Notes under the pieces: model-generated
Seen by the model: only the letters and a program-made list of their open reading frames with translations
The model's database searches: none
What the model was told of the DNA's origin: nothing
Assembly (NCBI RefSeq): GCF_030362815.1
Contig: NZ_JAUCGR010000004.1
Location: 116,435 to 180,434, forward strand
DNA: 64,000 bases
Reading direction: 5' to 3'
DNA from: Cellulomonas edaphi
Lineage (GTDB): Bacteria; Actinomycetota; Actinomycetes; Actinomycetales; Cellulomonadaceae
Shown here: piece by piece, positions 37,257-46,547 of the stretch
How the letters are laid out: every line of letters begins with the position of its first letter
How positions within the stretch are numbered: position 1 is the stretch's first letter
Program-made: the position numbers and the translations under genes

Positions 37257-38680
37257 TCCAGACGATCACGCTCCCGGACCTGGGGGAGGGGCTGACCGAG
37301 TCCGACCTGGTCGAGTGGACGGTGGCCGTGGGCGACACGGTCGCGCTCAACCAGGTGGTGGCCGAGGTGGAGACCGCGAAGGCGCTGGTCCAGCTGCCGT
37401 CGCCGTTCGCCGGCGTGGTGGCCGAGCTGCTGGTCGAGGCCGGGTCGACGGTGCCCGTCGGGGCGCCGCTGCTGACCATCCTGGTCGACGCGCCGGTCGC
37501 CGCGGAGACCGCGATGGCCGAGCCGGGCGCGACCGACGCGGAGCACGCGGAGCCCCTGACGAGCGAGGAGCCGAGCGCGGCCCCCGAGCGGACCGCGGTG
37601 CTCGTGGGCTACGGCCCGCTGGTCGAGGCGTCCGCGCGACCGAGGCGGCGTGCGCGGTCAGCGGCCTGGTCGGCGGCCCACGCCGAGCCTGAGGCCGTCC
37701 ACGTCGCGCTCGCGGGCCGCCCGACCGGGCCGCGCGTGCTGCCCCCGGTACGCAAGCTGGCGCACGACCTCGGCGTCGACCTCAACCGCGTGGCGGGCAC
37801 GGGCAAGGACGGCCTGATCACCCGGGAGGACGTCCTACACGTGGTCTCGGGCGACAGGACCGGCGACCGGACCGGCGCCAGGACCGCCGTGGCGCCCGAC
37901 CGCACGGCGCCGGTCGTCCCGCGGGCGGCGAGTGGCACCCCGCGCCCGCAACCCGCCGAGCGCCCGGCGCCCGAGGCGGCCCGCGAGCGCAGGATCCCCG
38001 TGGCGGGCGTGCGCCGGCAGACGGCCGCGGCCATGGTGGCGAGCGCCTTCACGGCTCCGCACGCCTCGACGTCGCTCACGGTCGACGTCACACCGAGCCT
38101 GGAGCTGCTCGACCAGCTGCGCGCCGACCGCGCGTTCGCCGGGCACCGGCTGACCATCCTCACGCTCGTCGCCAAGGCCATGACGCTCGCCCTGGGCCGC
38201 AACCCGTCGCTCAACGCGCGTTGGGACGAGCGCGCGGGGGAGATCGTCGAGCTCGGCTACGTCCACCTCGGCATCGCCGCCGCCACGCCGCGCGGGCTGC
38301 TGGTGCCGAGCATCAAGGACGCCGACTGCCTGCGCCTGGCCGAGCTGGCCGACGCGATCGACGCCCTGGCCGATGCGGCCCGTGCGGGCAGGACGACGCC
38401 GGCCGACCTGGCCGGCGGGACGATCACCGTCACCAACATCGGCGTCTTCGGCGTCGACACGGGCACGCCCATCCTGGTGCCGGGTCAGGCGGCGATCCTG
38501 GCGATGGGTGCGGTTCGACGCCGGCCCTGGGAGTTCCAGGACGAGATCGCCCTGCGGCAGATCATGACGCTCAGCCTGTCGTTCGACCATCGCGTCGTCG
38601 ACGGCGCGGAGGCGGCCCGCTTCCTGGCGGACGTCGGCGGCATCCTCGCCCGGCCGGGGTCGGTGCTGACGATGGTGTGA
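37253..38680 (+). CDS. bkdC: Branched-chain 2-oxoacid dehydrogenase E2 (dihydrolipoyl acyltransferase)
   Basis: Core subunit that takes the acyl group onto lipoate and passes it to CoA. The 475 residues hold one lipoyl domain (2-78, Lys43 in VETAKALVQ), an E1/E3-binding domain (about 160-195, LPPVRKLAHDLGVDLNRVAGTGKDGLI) and the catalytic domain from about 240, with SLSFDHRVVDGAEAARF near the end. The linkers are rich in Ala, Pro, Thr and Arg; one contains a short run of DRTGDRTGAR repeats. There is no E3 gene beside it, so lipoamide dehydrogenase must be shared with other complexes. Confidence 0.94.
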   Translation: MIQTITLPDLGEGLTESDLVEWTVAVGDTVALNQVVAEVETAKALVQLPSPFAGVVAELLVEAGSTVPVGAPLLTILVDAPVAAETAMAEPGATDAEHAEPLTSEEPSAAPERTAVLVGYGPLVEASARPRRRARSAAWSAAHAEPEAVHVALAGRPTGPRVLPPVRKLAHDLGVDLNRVAGTGKDGLITREDVLHVVSGDRTGDRTGARTAVAPDRTAPVVPRAASGTPRPQPAERPAPEAARERRIPVAGVRRQTAAAMVASAFTAPHASTSLTVDVTPSLELLDQLRADRAFAGHRLTILTLVAKAMTLALGRNPSLNARWDERAGEIVELGYVHLGIAAATPRGLLVPSIKDADCLRLAELADAIDALADAARAGRTTPADLAGGTITVTNIGVFGVDTGTPILVPGQAAILAMGAVRRRPWEFQDEIALRQIMTLSLSFDHRVVDGAEAARFLADVGGILARPGSVLTMV

Positions 38681-38711
38681 CCGAAGGGCCGCCCGCGGTG
38701 GCGAGCCAGCG

Positions 38712-39314
38712 CTACGGCCGGCCCAGCGCCGCGAGCGCCATCTCCTCGAGCAGCACCCGGGTGCGGGCCACGGTCACCGAGCGCGCGCTGTGCGGCGTGG
38801 AGTTCAGCAGCCCGAAGGTGGCCTGCGCGCGCAGGCGCAGCTCAGGGCGCTCCGTCGTCGGGCTCAGCCGGTGCAGCACGTCCACCCACACGTCGACGTA
38901 GCGCCGCTGCAGGTCCCGGACCGCGGCGCGGTCCGGGACGGCGAGGGCCGCCAGGTCACGGTCCTGCACGCGGATGACGTCGGGCTCGCGCAGCGCAAAG
39001 TCGACGTGGAACTGCACGAGCGAGCGGAGCGCCGCGGTCGCGTCGGAGCCGGCCGCGTCGACGACCTCGCGGCCGCCCGTGAGCAGGCCCTCGCTCACGC
39101 CAACCAGGAGCGCGGCGAGCACGGCCTGCTTGCTCGCGAAGTGCCGGTAGACCGCCGGGCCGCTCACGCCGACCGAGGACCCGAGGTCCTCGATCGACAC
39201 GCCGTCGAACCCGCGGCGGGCAAACAGTCGGGCGGCCGACGACAGCAGCGCGGCGCGGCGCTCGGCCTTGGCCCGGACCCGGAGGGTCGGTTCGATCTCC
39301 TGCGGCTGGGCCAT
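38712..39314 (-). CDS. TetR-family regulator of the acyl-CoA catabolic operon
   Basis: A 200-residue repressor. The helix-turn-helix covers about residues 20-65 (LLSSAARLFARRGFDGVSIEDLGSSVGVSGPAVYRHFASKQAVLAALL), and the C-terminal half is the ligand domain. It is divergent from the carboxylase operon with a 16-base palindrome between them, so it most likely represses that operon and itself and responds to an acyl-CoA intermediate. AAGGAG precedes the ATG. It also ends just after the E2 gene and might influence that unit, but no second palindrome is seen there. Confidence 0.92.
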   Translation of the reverse strand: MAQPQEIEPTLRVRAKAERRAALLSSAARLFARRGFDGVSIEDLGSSVGVSGPAVYRHFASKQAVLAALLVGVSEGLLTGGREVVDAAGSDATAALRSLVQFHVDFALREPDVIRVQDRDLAALAVPDRAAVRDLQRRYVDVWVDVLHRLSPTTERPELRLRAQATFGLLNSTPHSARSVTVARTRVLLEEMALAALGRP

Positions 39315-39362
39315 CGGGCTCCTTCGTGGACAACGCGCTGCGAGAACTGTAACCTCATTTGA

Positions 39363-39378
39363 GTTAGTCACCACTAAC
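39363..39378. promoter_or_regulatory. TetR operator between regulator and carboxylase operon
   Basis: GTTAGTCACCACTAAC has perfect arms GTTAGT/ACTAAC about a 4-base centre. It lies 49 bases before the regulator start and 40 before the carboxylase start, in an AT-richer patch that should hold both promoters (for example TACAGT on the minus strand). Confidence 0.75.
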
Positions 39379-39417
39379 TGAGTTGCCTTCTCCCAGCACC
39401 CCGTGGAGACCGCGTCG

Positions 39418-41025
39418 ATGGAGATGCTCACCAGCACGGTTAGCCCCGGCGTGGATGCGTTCCGCGCGAACGACGACGCGCAGCGCGCGCTCGTGACACA
39501 GCTCAGGGACCGGCTCCGCACGGCCGCCCAGGGCGGTCCCGAGCGGTCGCGCGAGCGTCACGTCGCCCGGGGCAAGCTGCTGCCCCGCGAGCGGATCGAC
39601 GTGCTCCTGGACGACGGCAGCCCGTTCCTGGAGATCGCGCCCCTGGCGGCGTTCGACCTCTACGACGGTGAGGCGCCCGGTGCCGGGGTGATCGCGGGCA
39701 TCGGCCTGGTGCACGGCAGGCACGTCATGGTGCTGTCCAACGACGCGACCGTGAAGGGCGGCACGTACTACCCGCTGACGGTGAAGAAGCACCTGCGCGC
39801 GCAGGAGATCGCGCTCGAGAACAGGCTCCCGTGCCTGTACCTCGTCGACTCGGGCGGCGCCTTCCTGCCCAAGCAGGACGAGGTGTTCCCGGACCGCGAC
39901 CACTTCGGGCGCATCTTCTTCAACCAGGCGCGGATGTCGGCCGAGGGGATCCCGCAGATCGCGTGCGTGATGGGATCGTGCACCGCCGGCGGCGCCTACG
40001 TGCCGGCCATGAGCGACGAGACCGTCATCGTGCGCGGCCAGGGCACCATCTTCCTCGGCGGCCCACCGCTGGTGCGGGCGGCCACGGGCGAGGTCGTGAC
40101 CGCCGAGGAGCTGGGCGGTGGCGAGCTGCACTCCCGCACGTCCGGCGTGACCGACCACCTGGCCGAGAACGACGCGCACGCCCTGGCGATCGTGCGCGAC
40201 ATCGTCGCGACCCTCCCGCCGCCCCCCGCACCGGCGTGGCCGGTGGGGGAGAGCCGACCACCCGCCGCCGACGAGGCCCAGCTGTACGGCGTGGTCCCCA
40301 CCGACCTGCAGACCGCGTACGACGTGCGCGAGGTCATCGCACGCCTCGTGGACGGCAGCGAGCTGCACGAGTTCAAGCGCGAGTACGGGACGACGCTGGT
40401 CACCGGGTTCGCGCGCCTGCACGGCCACCCGGTCGGCATCGTCGCGAACAACGGCGTGCTTTTCTCCGAGTCCGCGCTCAAGGGCGCGCACTTCGTCGAG
40501 CTCTGCGACCAGCGCGGCATCCCGCTGGTGTTCCTGCAGAACGTGAACGGCTTCATGGTCGGCCGCGACTACGAGGCGGGCGGCATCGCCAAGCACGGCG
40601 CCAAGATGGTCACCGCGGTGGCCACGACGCGCGTGCCCAAGCTGACCGTCGTGATCGGCGGCTCGTTCGGGGCCGGGAACTACTCCATGTGCGGGCGTGC
40701 CTACTCGCCGCGCTTCCTGTGGATGTGGCCCGCCAGCCGCATCTCCGTGATGGGCGGCCCGCAGGCGTCGTCGGTGCTGGCCACGGTCCGTCGCGAGCAG
40801 CTCGAGGGCCGCGGCGAGGTTTGGTCCGCGGACGACGAGGAGGCCTTCCGCGCGCCCGTCCGCGCGCAGTACGAGGCGCAGGGCAGCCCGTACTACGCGA
40901 CCGCGCGCCTGTGGGACGACGGGATCATCGATCCGGCCGACACCCGGCGCGTGCTCGGCATGGCGCTCGACGTGTGCGCGCGGGTGCCGCTCGGCGAGTC
41001 CCGCCTCGGCCTGTTCCGGATGTGA
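39418..41025 (+). CDS. accD1: Acyl-CoA carboxylase carboxyltransferase (methylcrotonyl-CoA type)
   Basis: The beta subunit moves carboxyl from biotin to an acyl-CoA. The 535-residue length and motifs [77 protein letters not shown] and [24 protein letters not shown] are those of 3-methylcrotonyl-CoA carboxylases rather than propionyl-CoA ones. That places it in leucine breakdown, matching the neighbouring BCKDH genes. The ATG has GGAG nine bases upstream; a GTG 15 bases earlier is a weaker choice. Its stop overlaps the alpha subunit start. Confidence 0.92.
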   Translation: MEMLTSTVSPGVDAFRANDDAQRALVTQLRDRLRTAAQGGPERSRERHVARGKLLPRERIDVLLDDGSPFLEIAPLAAFDLYDGEAPGAGVIAGIGLVHGRHVMVLSNDATVKGGTYYPLTVKKHLRAQEIALENRLPCLYLVDSGGAFLPKQDEVFPDRDHFGRIFFNQARMSAEGIPQIACVMGSCTAGGAYVPAMSDETVIVRGQGTIFLGGPPLVRAATGEVVTAEELGGGELHSRTSGVTDHLAENDAHALAIVRDIVATLPPPPAPAWPVGESRPPAADEAQLYGVVPTDLQTAYDVREVIARLVDGSELHEFKREYGTTLVTGFARLHGHPVGIVANNGVLFSESALKGAHFVELCDQRGIPLVFLQNVNGFMVGRDYEAGGIAKHGAKMVTAVATTRVPKLTVVIGGSFGAGNYSMCGRAYSPRFLWMWPASRISVMGGPQASSVLATVRREQLEGRGEVWSADDEEAFRAPVRAQYEAQGSPYYATARLWDDGIIDPADTRRVLGMALDVCARVPLGESRLGLFRM

Positions 41026-43016
41026 GCGCCGTGTTCGACACCGTGCTCGTGGCGAACCGGGGCGAGATCGCCTGCCGGGTGGTCGCGACGCTGCATCGGC
41101 TCGGCGTGCGGGCGGTCGCCGTCTACACCGAGGCGGACCGCGGCGCGCTGCACGTCCGGCGCGCCGACGAGGCGCTGCTCGTCGAGAGCTACCTGTCGAT
41201 CGACGAGGTGGTGCGCGCCGCGACGGCCTCCGGGGCGCAGGCCGTCCACCCGGGCTACGGCTTCCTCTCGGAGAACCCGGACCTCGCGCGGGCGTGCGAC
41301 GCGGCGGGACTCGTGTTCGTGGGCCCTGGCGTCAAGGCGCTCGAGGTCATGGCGGACAAGGTCCGCGCCAAGGAGCACGTCGCCGCGGCGGGCGTGCAGG
41401 TGATCCCGGGCGTCGCGCTCACCGGCACCGGCGACGACGAGGCGGCCGCGCGGCTCGGCTACCCGCTGCTGGTCAAGCCGTCCGCGGGCGGCGGCGGCAA
41501 GGGGATGGTGGTCGTCGACGACCCCGCGGACCTCCCGGCGGCGCTCGCGGGTGCCCGACGTGTAGCCGCGGCGGCGTTCGGCGACGACACGCTGCTCCTC
41601 GAGCGCCTGGTCCGGTCGCCTCGCCACATCGAGGTCCAGCTGCTGGCCGACGGGTTCGAGCACGTGATCCACCTCGGGGAGCGCGAGTGCTCGCTGCAGC
41701 GGCGCCACCAGAAGGTGATCGAGGAGGCGCCCTCACCGCTGCTCGACGTGAAGACCCGCGTGCGGATCGGGGCGGCGGCGTGCGACGTCGCGCGCAGCGT
41801 CGGCTACGTCGGCGCGGGCACGGTCGAGTTCCTGGTCTCCGACGAGGCGCCCACGGAGTTCTTCTTCATGGAGATGAACACGCGCCTGCAGGTGGAGCAC
41901 CCCGTCACCGAGCTCGTCACCGGGCTCGACCTCGTGGAGTGGCAGCTGCGGGTCGCGGCCGGGGAGCCGCTGGCCCTGCAGCAGGAGCAGGTGGTGCTGA
42001 CCGGGCATGCCGTCGAGGCGCGCGTGTACGCCGAGGATCCGGCGCGCGACTTCCTGCCGTCGGCCGGCACCGTGCTGCTGCTCGAGGAGCCGACGGGCGA
42101 GGGCGTCCGGGTCGACAGCTCGCTGGTCGAGGGCCTGCACGTGGGGCCCGCCTACGACCCCATGCTCGCCAAGGTCGTCGCGTGGGCGCCCACCCGCGGC
42201 GAGGCGATCGCGCGGCTGGACGCTGCGCTGTCCCGCACGACGGTGCTCGGGCTGCGCACCAACGTCGATTTCCTGCGCGCCGTGCTGGCCGACGCCGACG
42301 TCCGCGCCGGACGGCTCGACACCGGCCTGCTGGGCCGGCTCATCCCCACGCTCGTGCCTCGGGCCCCCTCGGCCGCCGCGTCCGTGGCCGCGGTGCTGGC
42401 GCGGCGCGGCGACGCGCGCCGCGGCGCCGGGTCTGCGTGGCGCGGGGACGGCTGGCGCCTGGGCGACGCGTGCCCGGTCCGGTACGACGTCGGCGGCGTG
42501 CCGGTCTCCGTGATGGGTGGGCCGGCCACGGATGGGTCCGACGCCACGGTCACGGTGGGGGACGCGGGGCCGCTGTCCCTGCGTCCCCTGGCGCCCGGCT
42601 CGTTCGAGCTCGACGGTGTCGTGCACCGGCTTCCCGTGGTGACGGACGGCCCGGTCACGTGGGTCGGGGAGCAGGGGTCGGCCTTCGCCCTGCGCGTCCG
42701 CACGCGCCGGGAGTGGCTCGCGGAGCAGCTGCTGTCGCGCGCGCGGGGCGACGCTCCCGCGGATCCCCAGGTGCGCGCGCCGATGCCCGGCACCGTGGTC
42801 TCGATCGACGTGGCCAGCGGCGACGAGGTCGTCGCGGGGCAGGTTCTTCTGACCATCGAGGCGATGAAGATGGAGCACCGCATCACTGCGCCCTGCGACG
42901 GCGCCGTCACGCTCTCGGTCCGACCGGCCGAGCAGGTGGCCCTCGACCACGTGGTCGCCACCATCACGTCCACCCCCCACGAAGGGACCCGGCATGAGCC
43001 ACGGACTGACCCCTGA
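41022..43016 (+). CDS. accA1: Acyl-CoA carboxylase alpha subunit (biotin carboxylase and carrier)
   Basis: Carboxylates its own biotin using ATP and bicarbonate. The 664 residues hold the biotin carboxylase (1-450: [46 protein letters not shown]), a middle domain that is unusually rich in Arg/Gly/Asp, and a C-terminal biotinyl domain with Lys616 in IEAMKMEH. The GTG chosen overlaps the previous stop (GTGA); a second GTG nine bases on is possible. The 3' end overlaps the acyl-CoA dehydrogenase gene by 23 bases, so translation of the whole operon is tightly coupled. Confidence 0.94.
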   Translation: MSAVFDTVLVANRGEIACRVVATLHRLGVRAVAVYTEADRGALHVRRADEALLVESYLSIDEVVRAATASGAQAVHPGYGFLSENPDLARACDAAGLVFVGPGVKALEVMADKVRAKEHVAAAGVQVIPGVALTGTGDDEAAARLGYPLLVKPSAGGGGKGMVVVDDPADLPAALAGARRVAAAAFGDDTLLLERLVRSPRHIEVQLLADGFEHVIHLGERECSLQRRHQKVIEEAPSPLLDVKTRVRIGAAACDVARSVGYVGAGTVEFLVSDEAPTEFFFMEMNTRLQVEHPVTELVTGLDLVEWQLRVAAGEPLALQQEQVVLTGHAVEARVYAEDPARDFLPSAGTVLLLEEPTGEGVRVDSSLVEGLHVGPAYDPMLAKVVAWAPTRGEAIARLDAALSRTTVLGLRTNVDFLRAVLADADVRAGRLDTGLLGRLIPTLVPRAPSAAASVAAVLARRGDARRGAGSAWRGDGWRLGDACPVRYDVGGVPVSVMGGPATDGSDATVTVGDAGPLSLRPLAPGSFELDGVVHRLPVVTDGPVTWVGEQGSAFALRVRTRREWLAEQLLSRARGDAPADPQVRAPMPGTVVSIDVASGDEVVAGQVLLTIEAMKMEHRITAPCDGAVTLSVRPAEQVALDHVVATITSTPHEGTRHEPRTDP

Positions 43017-44169
43017 GCAGCAGCGGCTGAGCGACGAGGTGCGCGACTTCGCGGACACGGTGGTCGCCCCGGCGGCCTACAAGTACGACACGCTGCGCGA
43101 GCTGCCCTACGAGATCATCGCCCAGATGGGCGAGATGGGGCTGTTCGGGCTGCCGTTCCCCAGGGAGTACGGCGGCCAGGGCCGGGACTACGTCGACCTG
43201 TGCCTCGCCGTCGAGCAGCTCGCGCGCGTCGACCAGTCCATCGCGGTCACGCTCGAGGCCGGCGTCGGGCTCGGGGCCATGCCCGTCTACCGCGACGGCA
43301 CCGAGGCGCAGAAGCAGGAGTGGTTGCCCATGCTGACCGCGGGCACGGCGCTCGCGGGCTTCGGGCTCACGGAAGCCGACGCCGGCTCGGACGCCGCGGG
43401 CACGCGCACCACGGCGGTGCTCGACGACGGGCAGTGGGTGATCAACGGCAGCAAGCAGTTCATCACCAACTCCGGCTCCAAGATCACGCGCCTCGTGACC
43501 ATCACCGCGGTGACGGGGGAGAGCGAGCGGCCCGACGGCTCGGTGCGCAAGGAGCTGTCCGCCATCCTGGTGCCCAGCGGCACGCCCGGCTTCACGGTCC
43601 TGCCGGCGTACGACAAGGTCGGGTGGCACACCTCGGACACCCACCCCCTGCGGTTCGAGGACGTGCGCGTGCCCGAGGCGAACCTGCTGGGCGAGCGCGG
43701 ACGGGGCTTCGCCGCGTTCATCCGCACGCTCGACGAGGGCCGGGTCGCGTTCGCGGCGCTGGGCACCGGGGCCGCTCAGGGCTGCCTCGAGGAGGCCGTG
43801 CGGTACGCCAAGAGCCGCAACGTGTTCGGCCACCCCATCGGGGAGAACCAGCAGATCGCGTTCACCATCGCCCGCATGCAGGCGCGCGTGCACGCGGCCC
43901 GCCTCGCCTGGCTGGACGCCGCCCACCGGATCGTCGCTGGCCGACCCTTCAAGCTCGAGGCGAGCGTCGCCAAGCTCATCGCGAGCGAGGCCGCGATGGA
44001 CAACGCACGCGACGCGACGCAGATCTTCGGGGGCTACGGCCTGATGAACGAGAACCCCGTGGCCCGGCACTACCGCGACTCCAAGGTCCTGGAGATCGGG
44101 GAGGGGACCAGCCAGATCCAGCTCATGGTCATCGCCCGGGAGCTGGGGTTCGTGGGGGCGGCCCGATGA
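42994..44169 (+). CDS. Acyl-CoA dehydrogenase (probable branched-chain type)
   Basis: An FAD flavoprotein of 391 residues that makes the 2,3-double bond in an acyl-CoA. Blocks include GFGLTEADAGSDAAG, the FAD site TNSGSKI, KVGWHTSDTHPLRFEDVRVP and GGYGLMNENPVARHYRD. Context (BCKDH upstream, methylcrotonyl-type carboxylase in the operon) suggests isovaleryl-CoA. However, Glu370 stands in IGEGTSQIQ, where ordinary acyl-CoA dehydrogenases keep the catalytic base and true isovaleryl-CoA dehydrogenases have Gly or Ala. The substrate may thus be another short branched acyl-CoA, or the enzyme is an independent recruit to this step. Confidence 0.9.
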   Translation: MSHGLTPEQQRLSDEVRDFADTVVAPAAYKYDTLRELPYEIIAQMGEMGLFGLPFPREYGGQGRDYVDLCLAVEQLARVDQSIAVTLEAGVGLGAMPVYRDGTEAQKQEWLPMLTAGTALAGFGLTEADAGSDAAGTRTTAVLDDGQWVINGSKQFITNSGSKITRLVTITAVTGESERPDGSVRKELSAILVPSGTPGFTVLPAYDKVGWHTSDTHPLRFEDVRVPEANLLGERGRGFAAFIRTLDEGRVAFAALGTGAAQGCLEEAVRYAKSRNVFGHPIGENQQIAFTIARMQARVHAARLAWLDAAHRIVAGRPFKLEASVAKLIASEAAMDNARDATQIFGGYGLMNENPVARHYRDSKVLEIGEGTSQIQLMVIARELGFVGAAR

Positions 44170-44642
44170 CGCGTGACGTCGAGCAGCGGGGGCTGTACTA
44201 CGAGGAGCTCGAGCTCGACGTGCGGTACCTGCACCGGCCCGGCCGGACGCTGACCGAGGCGGACAACGTCCTGTTCAGCACCCTGACGATGAACGGGCAG
44301 GCGCTGCACCTCGACGCGGCGTGGTCGGCCGGCCAGCCGTTCGGGCAGCGACTGGTGAACTCGATGATGACCCTGGCGGTGCTCGTCGGTGCCTCCGTCG
44401 ACCAGCTCACGCAGGGGACCATCGTGGCCAACCTCGGATTCACCGACGTCCGCTTCCCCCAGCCGCTGTTCCACGGCGACACGCTCTACTCCGAGACGGT
44501 GGTCACGCAGAAGCGGCTCTCGTCGTCCCGTCCCGGCCAGGGCGTCGTGACGCTCGAGCACACCGGCCGCAACCAGGACGACGTCGTGGTGGCGACCGCG
44601 ACGCGCTCGGTGCTGTTCTGGTGCCGGGAGGCGGCGCCGTGA
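44166..44642 (+). CDS. MaoC-family hydratase
   Basis: A 158-residue single hot-dog-fold hydratase of the mesaconyl/enoyl-CoA type. Visible are TEADNVLFSTLTMNGQALHLDAAWS, with Asp and His of the hydratase-2 motif, and LGFTDVRFPQPLFHGDTLYSETVV. It overlaps the dehydrogenase stop by 4 bases. In leucine degradation the step after the carboxylase is hydration of 3-methylglutaconyl-CoA, normally by a crotonase (LiuC). No crotonase is present, so this protein is the candidate for that step. Confidence 0.88.
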   Translation: MTRDVEQRGLYYEELELDVRYLHRPGRTLTEADNVLFSTLTMNGQALHLDAAWSAGQPFGQRLVNSMMTLAVLVGASVDQLTQGTIVANLGFTDVRFPQPLFHGDTLYSETVVTQKRLSSSRPGQGVVTLEHTGRNQDDVVVATATRSVLFWCREAAP

Positions 44643-45454
44643 CGGGCTTCGCGATGGGGCCGGCGCTGCTGTTCTGCCCGGCGGACCGCCCGGACCGGTT
44701 CGCGAAGGCGGCGGCCCGCGCCGACGCCGTGATCCTCGACCTCGAGGACGCGGTGACGGCGGAGGCCAAGCCGGAGGCCCGACGCAACCTTGCGCGCGCG
44801 GGCCTCGATCCCGCGCGGACCATCGTGCGGGTCAACCCCGCCGGCACCGACGACCTGCTCGAGGACCTGCACGCCCTCGTCGGCACGCCGTACCGCACGG
44901 TCATGCTCGCGAAGACCGCCGGGGCCGCCGACGTGCACGAGCTGGCGAGCTACGACGTCGTCGCGCTCGTCGAGACGGCCGTCGGAGTGGTCGAGGCCGC
45001 CGGGATCGCCGCGGTGCCCAACGTCGTGGGCCTCATGTGGGGGGCCGAGGACCTGGTCGCGTCCATGGGCGGGACCGCGAGCCGCGACGCCGCAGGTGCG
45101 TACCGCGCGGTGGCGGTCCAGGCGCGCTCGACGGTGCTTCTCGCGGCGCGCGCGGTCGGCAAGGTGGCCATCGACGCCGTGCACGTCGAGATCGACGACG
45201 TCGACGGTCTGGCCGCCGAGGCCACCGACGCGGCGGCCAGCGGGTTCGGTGCGACCGCATGCATCCACCCGTCGCAGGTGCCGGTGGTGCGCGCCGCCTA
45301 CCGCCCCTCCGAGGCCGAGGTGGCCTGGGCGCGCGGGGTGCTCGCGGCCGCCGTGGGGCAGCACGGCGCCTTCCGGTGGGAAGGTCGGCTGGTGGACGGC
45401 CCGATCCTCAAGCACGCGGAGCACGTGCTGGCGCGTGCGAGCACGGGCTCCTGA
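44639..45454 (+). CDS. CitE-like CoA-ester lyase (HpcH/HpaI family)
   Basis: A 271-residue Mg-dependent aldolase/lyase of the citrate lyase beta-like family. Motifs are PALLFCPADRPDRFAKAAARADAVILDLEDAV, VRVNP, VALVETAVGVVEAAGIA, LMWGAEDLVASMGG and CIHPSQVPVVRAAY. Relatives cleave malyl-, citramalyl- or similar beta-hydroxyacyl-CoA esters. It ends an operon that would otherwise lack HMG-CoA lyase, so it may cleave that or a related intermediate. It starts at GTG within the MaoC stop. Confidence 0.88.
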   Translation: MTGFAMGPALLFCPADRPDRFAKAAARADAVILDLEDAVTAEAKPEARRNLARAGLDPARTIVRVNPAGTDDLLEDLHALVGTPYRTVMLAKTAGAADVHELASYDVVALVETAVGVVEAAGIAAVPNVVGLMWGAEDLVASMGGTASRDAAGAYRAVAVQARSTVLLAARAVGKVAIDAVHVEIDDVDGLAAEATDAAASGFGATACIHPSQVPVVRAAYRPSEAEVAWARGVLAAAVGQHGAFRWEGRLVDGPILKHAEHVLARASTGS

Positions 45455-45473
45455 GCCCGGCAGACGCGCGCGG

Positions 45474-46130
45474 CTACGGGCCGCCGCGCCAGTGCTCGAT
45501 GCGCCGGTGGTCCGGCGTGAACCCGTGGTCGACGCCCCACAGCACGGCCTGGGTCCGGCTCTCGACGCCGATCTTGCGGTACACCGAGCGGATGTAGGAC
45601 TTGACGGTGTTGGGGCTGAGGAAGGTGAGCATCGCGACGTCCGCGTTGCTCATGCCCTGCGTGATGAGCGCCAGGATCTCCGCCTCGCGGTCGCTCAGCC
45701 CCTCGGTGCGGCCGGGCCAGTCCAGGCCGTTGGCGGGCCGGACCCGGCCGCGCGGCTCGCTGAGCACGAACTCGCCCGCGTGCACCGCCTCGAGCGCCGC
45801 GACGAGCTCCCGCGCCGGCAACGACTTCGACAGGTAGCCGCGGACACCCTGCTCGCGAGCGGCGGCGATCAGGTCGGGGTGGAAGTTCCACGTGAACACG
45901 ACCACCCGGCGCGCGCACGGGTTGCGCACCAGCACGGCGAGCTCCTGCTGGTCGGACTCGGGCTGCGCGAACGAGTCGTACAGCACGATGTCGACGACGT
46001 CGCGCACCGGCTCGTTGGTGTCCAGCTCTGCGACGACGACGCGGTCACGGTACTGGTCGAGGATCTTGGCCACGCCCATGACGACGAGGTCGTAGTCGTC
46101 GACGAGGGCGACCGTGAGGGGCGTGGCCAT
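45474..46130 (-). CDS. NarL/LuxR-type response regulator
   Basis: A 218-residue regulator. The receiver domain (2-125) begins VALVDDYDLVVMG, has the probable phospho-acceptor Asp in DIVLYDSF and the Lys in YLSKS. The LuxR helix-turn-helix is at about 145-200 (LSDREAEILALITQGMSNADVAMLTFLSPNTVKSYIRSVYRKI). No histidine kinase is adjacent. It diverges from the GlsB gene, with two CCCTAGGGG-like boxes between the starts that could be its binding sites. The C-terminus ends DHRRIEHWRGGP, a tail common in actinobacterial members. Confidence 0.92.
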   Translation of the reverse strand: MATPLTVALVDDYDLVVMGVAKILDQYRDRVVVAELDTNEPVRDVVDIVLYDSFAQPESDQQELAVLVRNPCARRVVVFTWNFHPDLIAAAREQGVRGYLSKSLPARELVAALEAVHAGEFVLSEPRGRVRPANGLDWPGRTEGLSDREAEILALITQGMSNADVAMLTFLSPNTVKSYIRSVYRKIGVESRTQAVLWGVDHGFTPDHRRIEHWRGGP

Positions 46131-46146
46131 CCCGGCACGATAAACC

Positions 46147-46181
46147 CCCTTAGGGGTGTACTGCACCAGCCCTAGGGGTGG
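46147..46181. promoter_or_regulatory. Paired CCCTAGGGG boxes before glsB
   Basis: CCCTTAGGGGTG (46147-46158) and CCCTAGGGGTGG (46170-46181) are near-identical and each nearly palindromic. Their centres are 22 bases apart, two helical turns. They lie in the 91-base gap between the divergent regulator and GlsB genes. Confidence 0.65.
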
Positions 46182-46221
46182 TTCGGTCGAGGGAACATTC
46201 CGACCATCGAGAGGCGTCATC

Positions 46222-46500
46222 ATGCTGGGACTCATCATCACGGTCATCGTCATCGGGCTCATCGCCGGCGCCCTCGCGCGCCTCGTGGTGCCGGGCAAGC
46301 AGGACATGTCGATCGGCATGACGATCCTGATCGGCGTCATCGGCTCGTTCGTGGGCGGCTTCCTGGGCTACCTGCTGTTCCACAAGGACGGGGACGACGG
46401 CTTCCTGCAGCCCGCGGGCATCCTCGGCTCGTTCATCGGCGCGATCATCGTGCTGCTGCTGTGGATCCGGTTCTCCGGTCGGCGCTCGATCACCGGCTGA
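46222..46500 (+). CDS. GlsB/YeaQ/YmgE stress-response membrane protein
   Basis: A 92-residue inner-membrane protein with three helices and the family motif GLIAGALARLVVPGKQ, GVIGSFVGGFLGYLLF and GILGSFIGAIIVLLLW. Members are induced by envelope or general stress; their molecular role is unclear. The ATG follows GAGAGG. A strong hairpin closes the gene on the right. The divergent response regulator is the likely controller. Confidence 0.93.
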   Translation: MLGLIITVIVIGLIAGALARLVVPGKQDMSIGMTILIGVIGSFVGGFLGYLLFHKDGDDGFLQPAGILGSFIGAIIVLLLWIRFSGRRSITG

Positions 46501-46514
46501 CCGAGGGGTTCCGT

Positions 46515-46539
46515 ACCCGGCCGCCCCGTGCGGCCGGGT
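46515..46539. terminator. Terminator after the GlsB gene
   Basis: ACCCGGCCGC and GCGGCCGGGT pair perfectly around CCCGT, 14 bases past the stop. The convergent gene ends 9 bases further on, so it may serve both strands. Confidence 0.8.
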
Positions 46540-46547
46540 GCGGGCCC

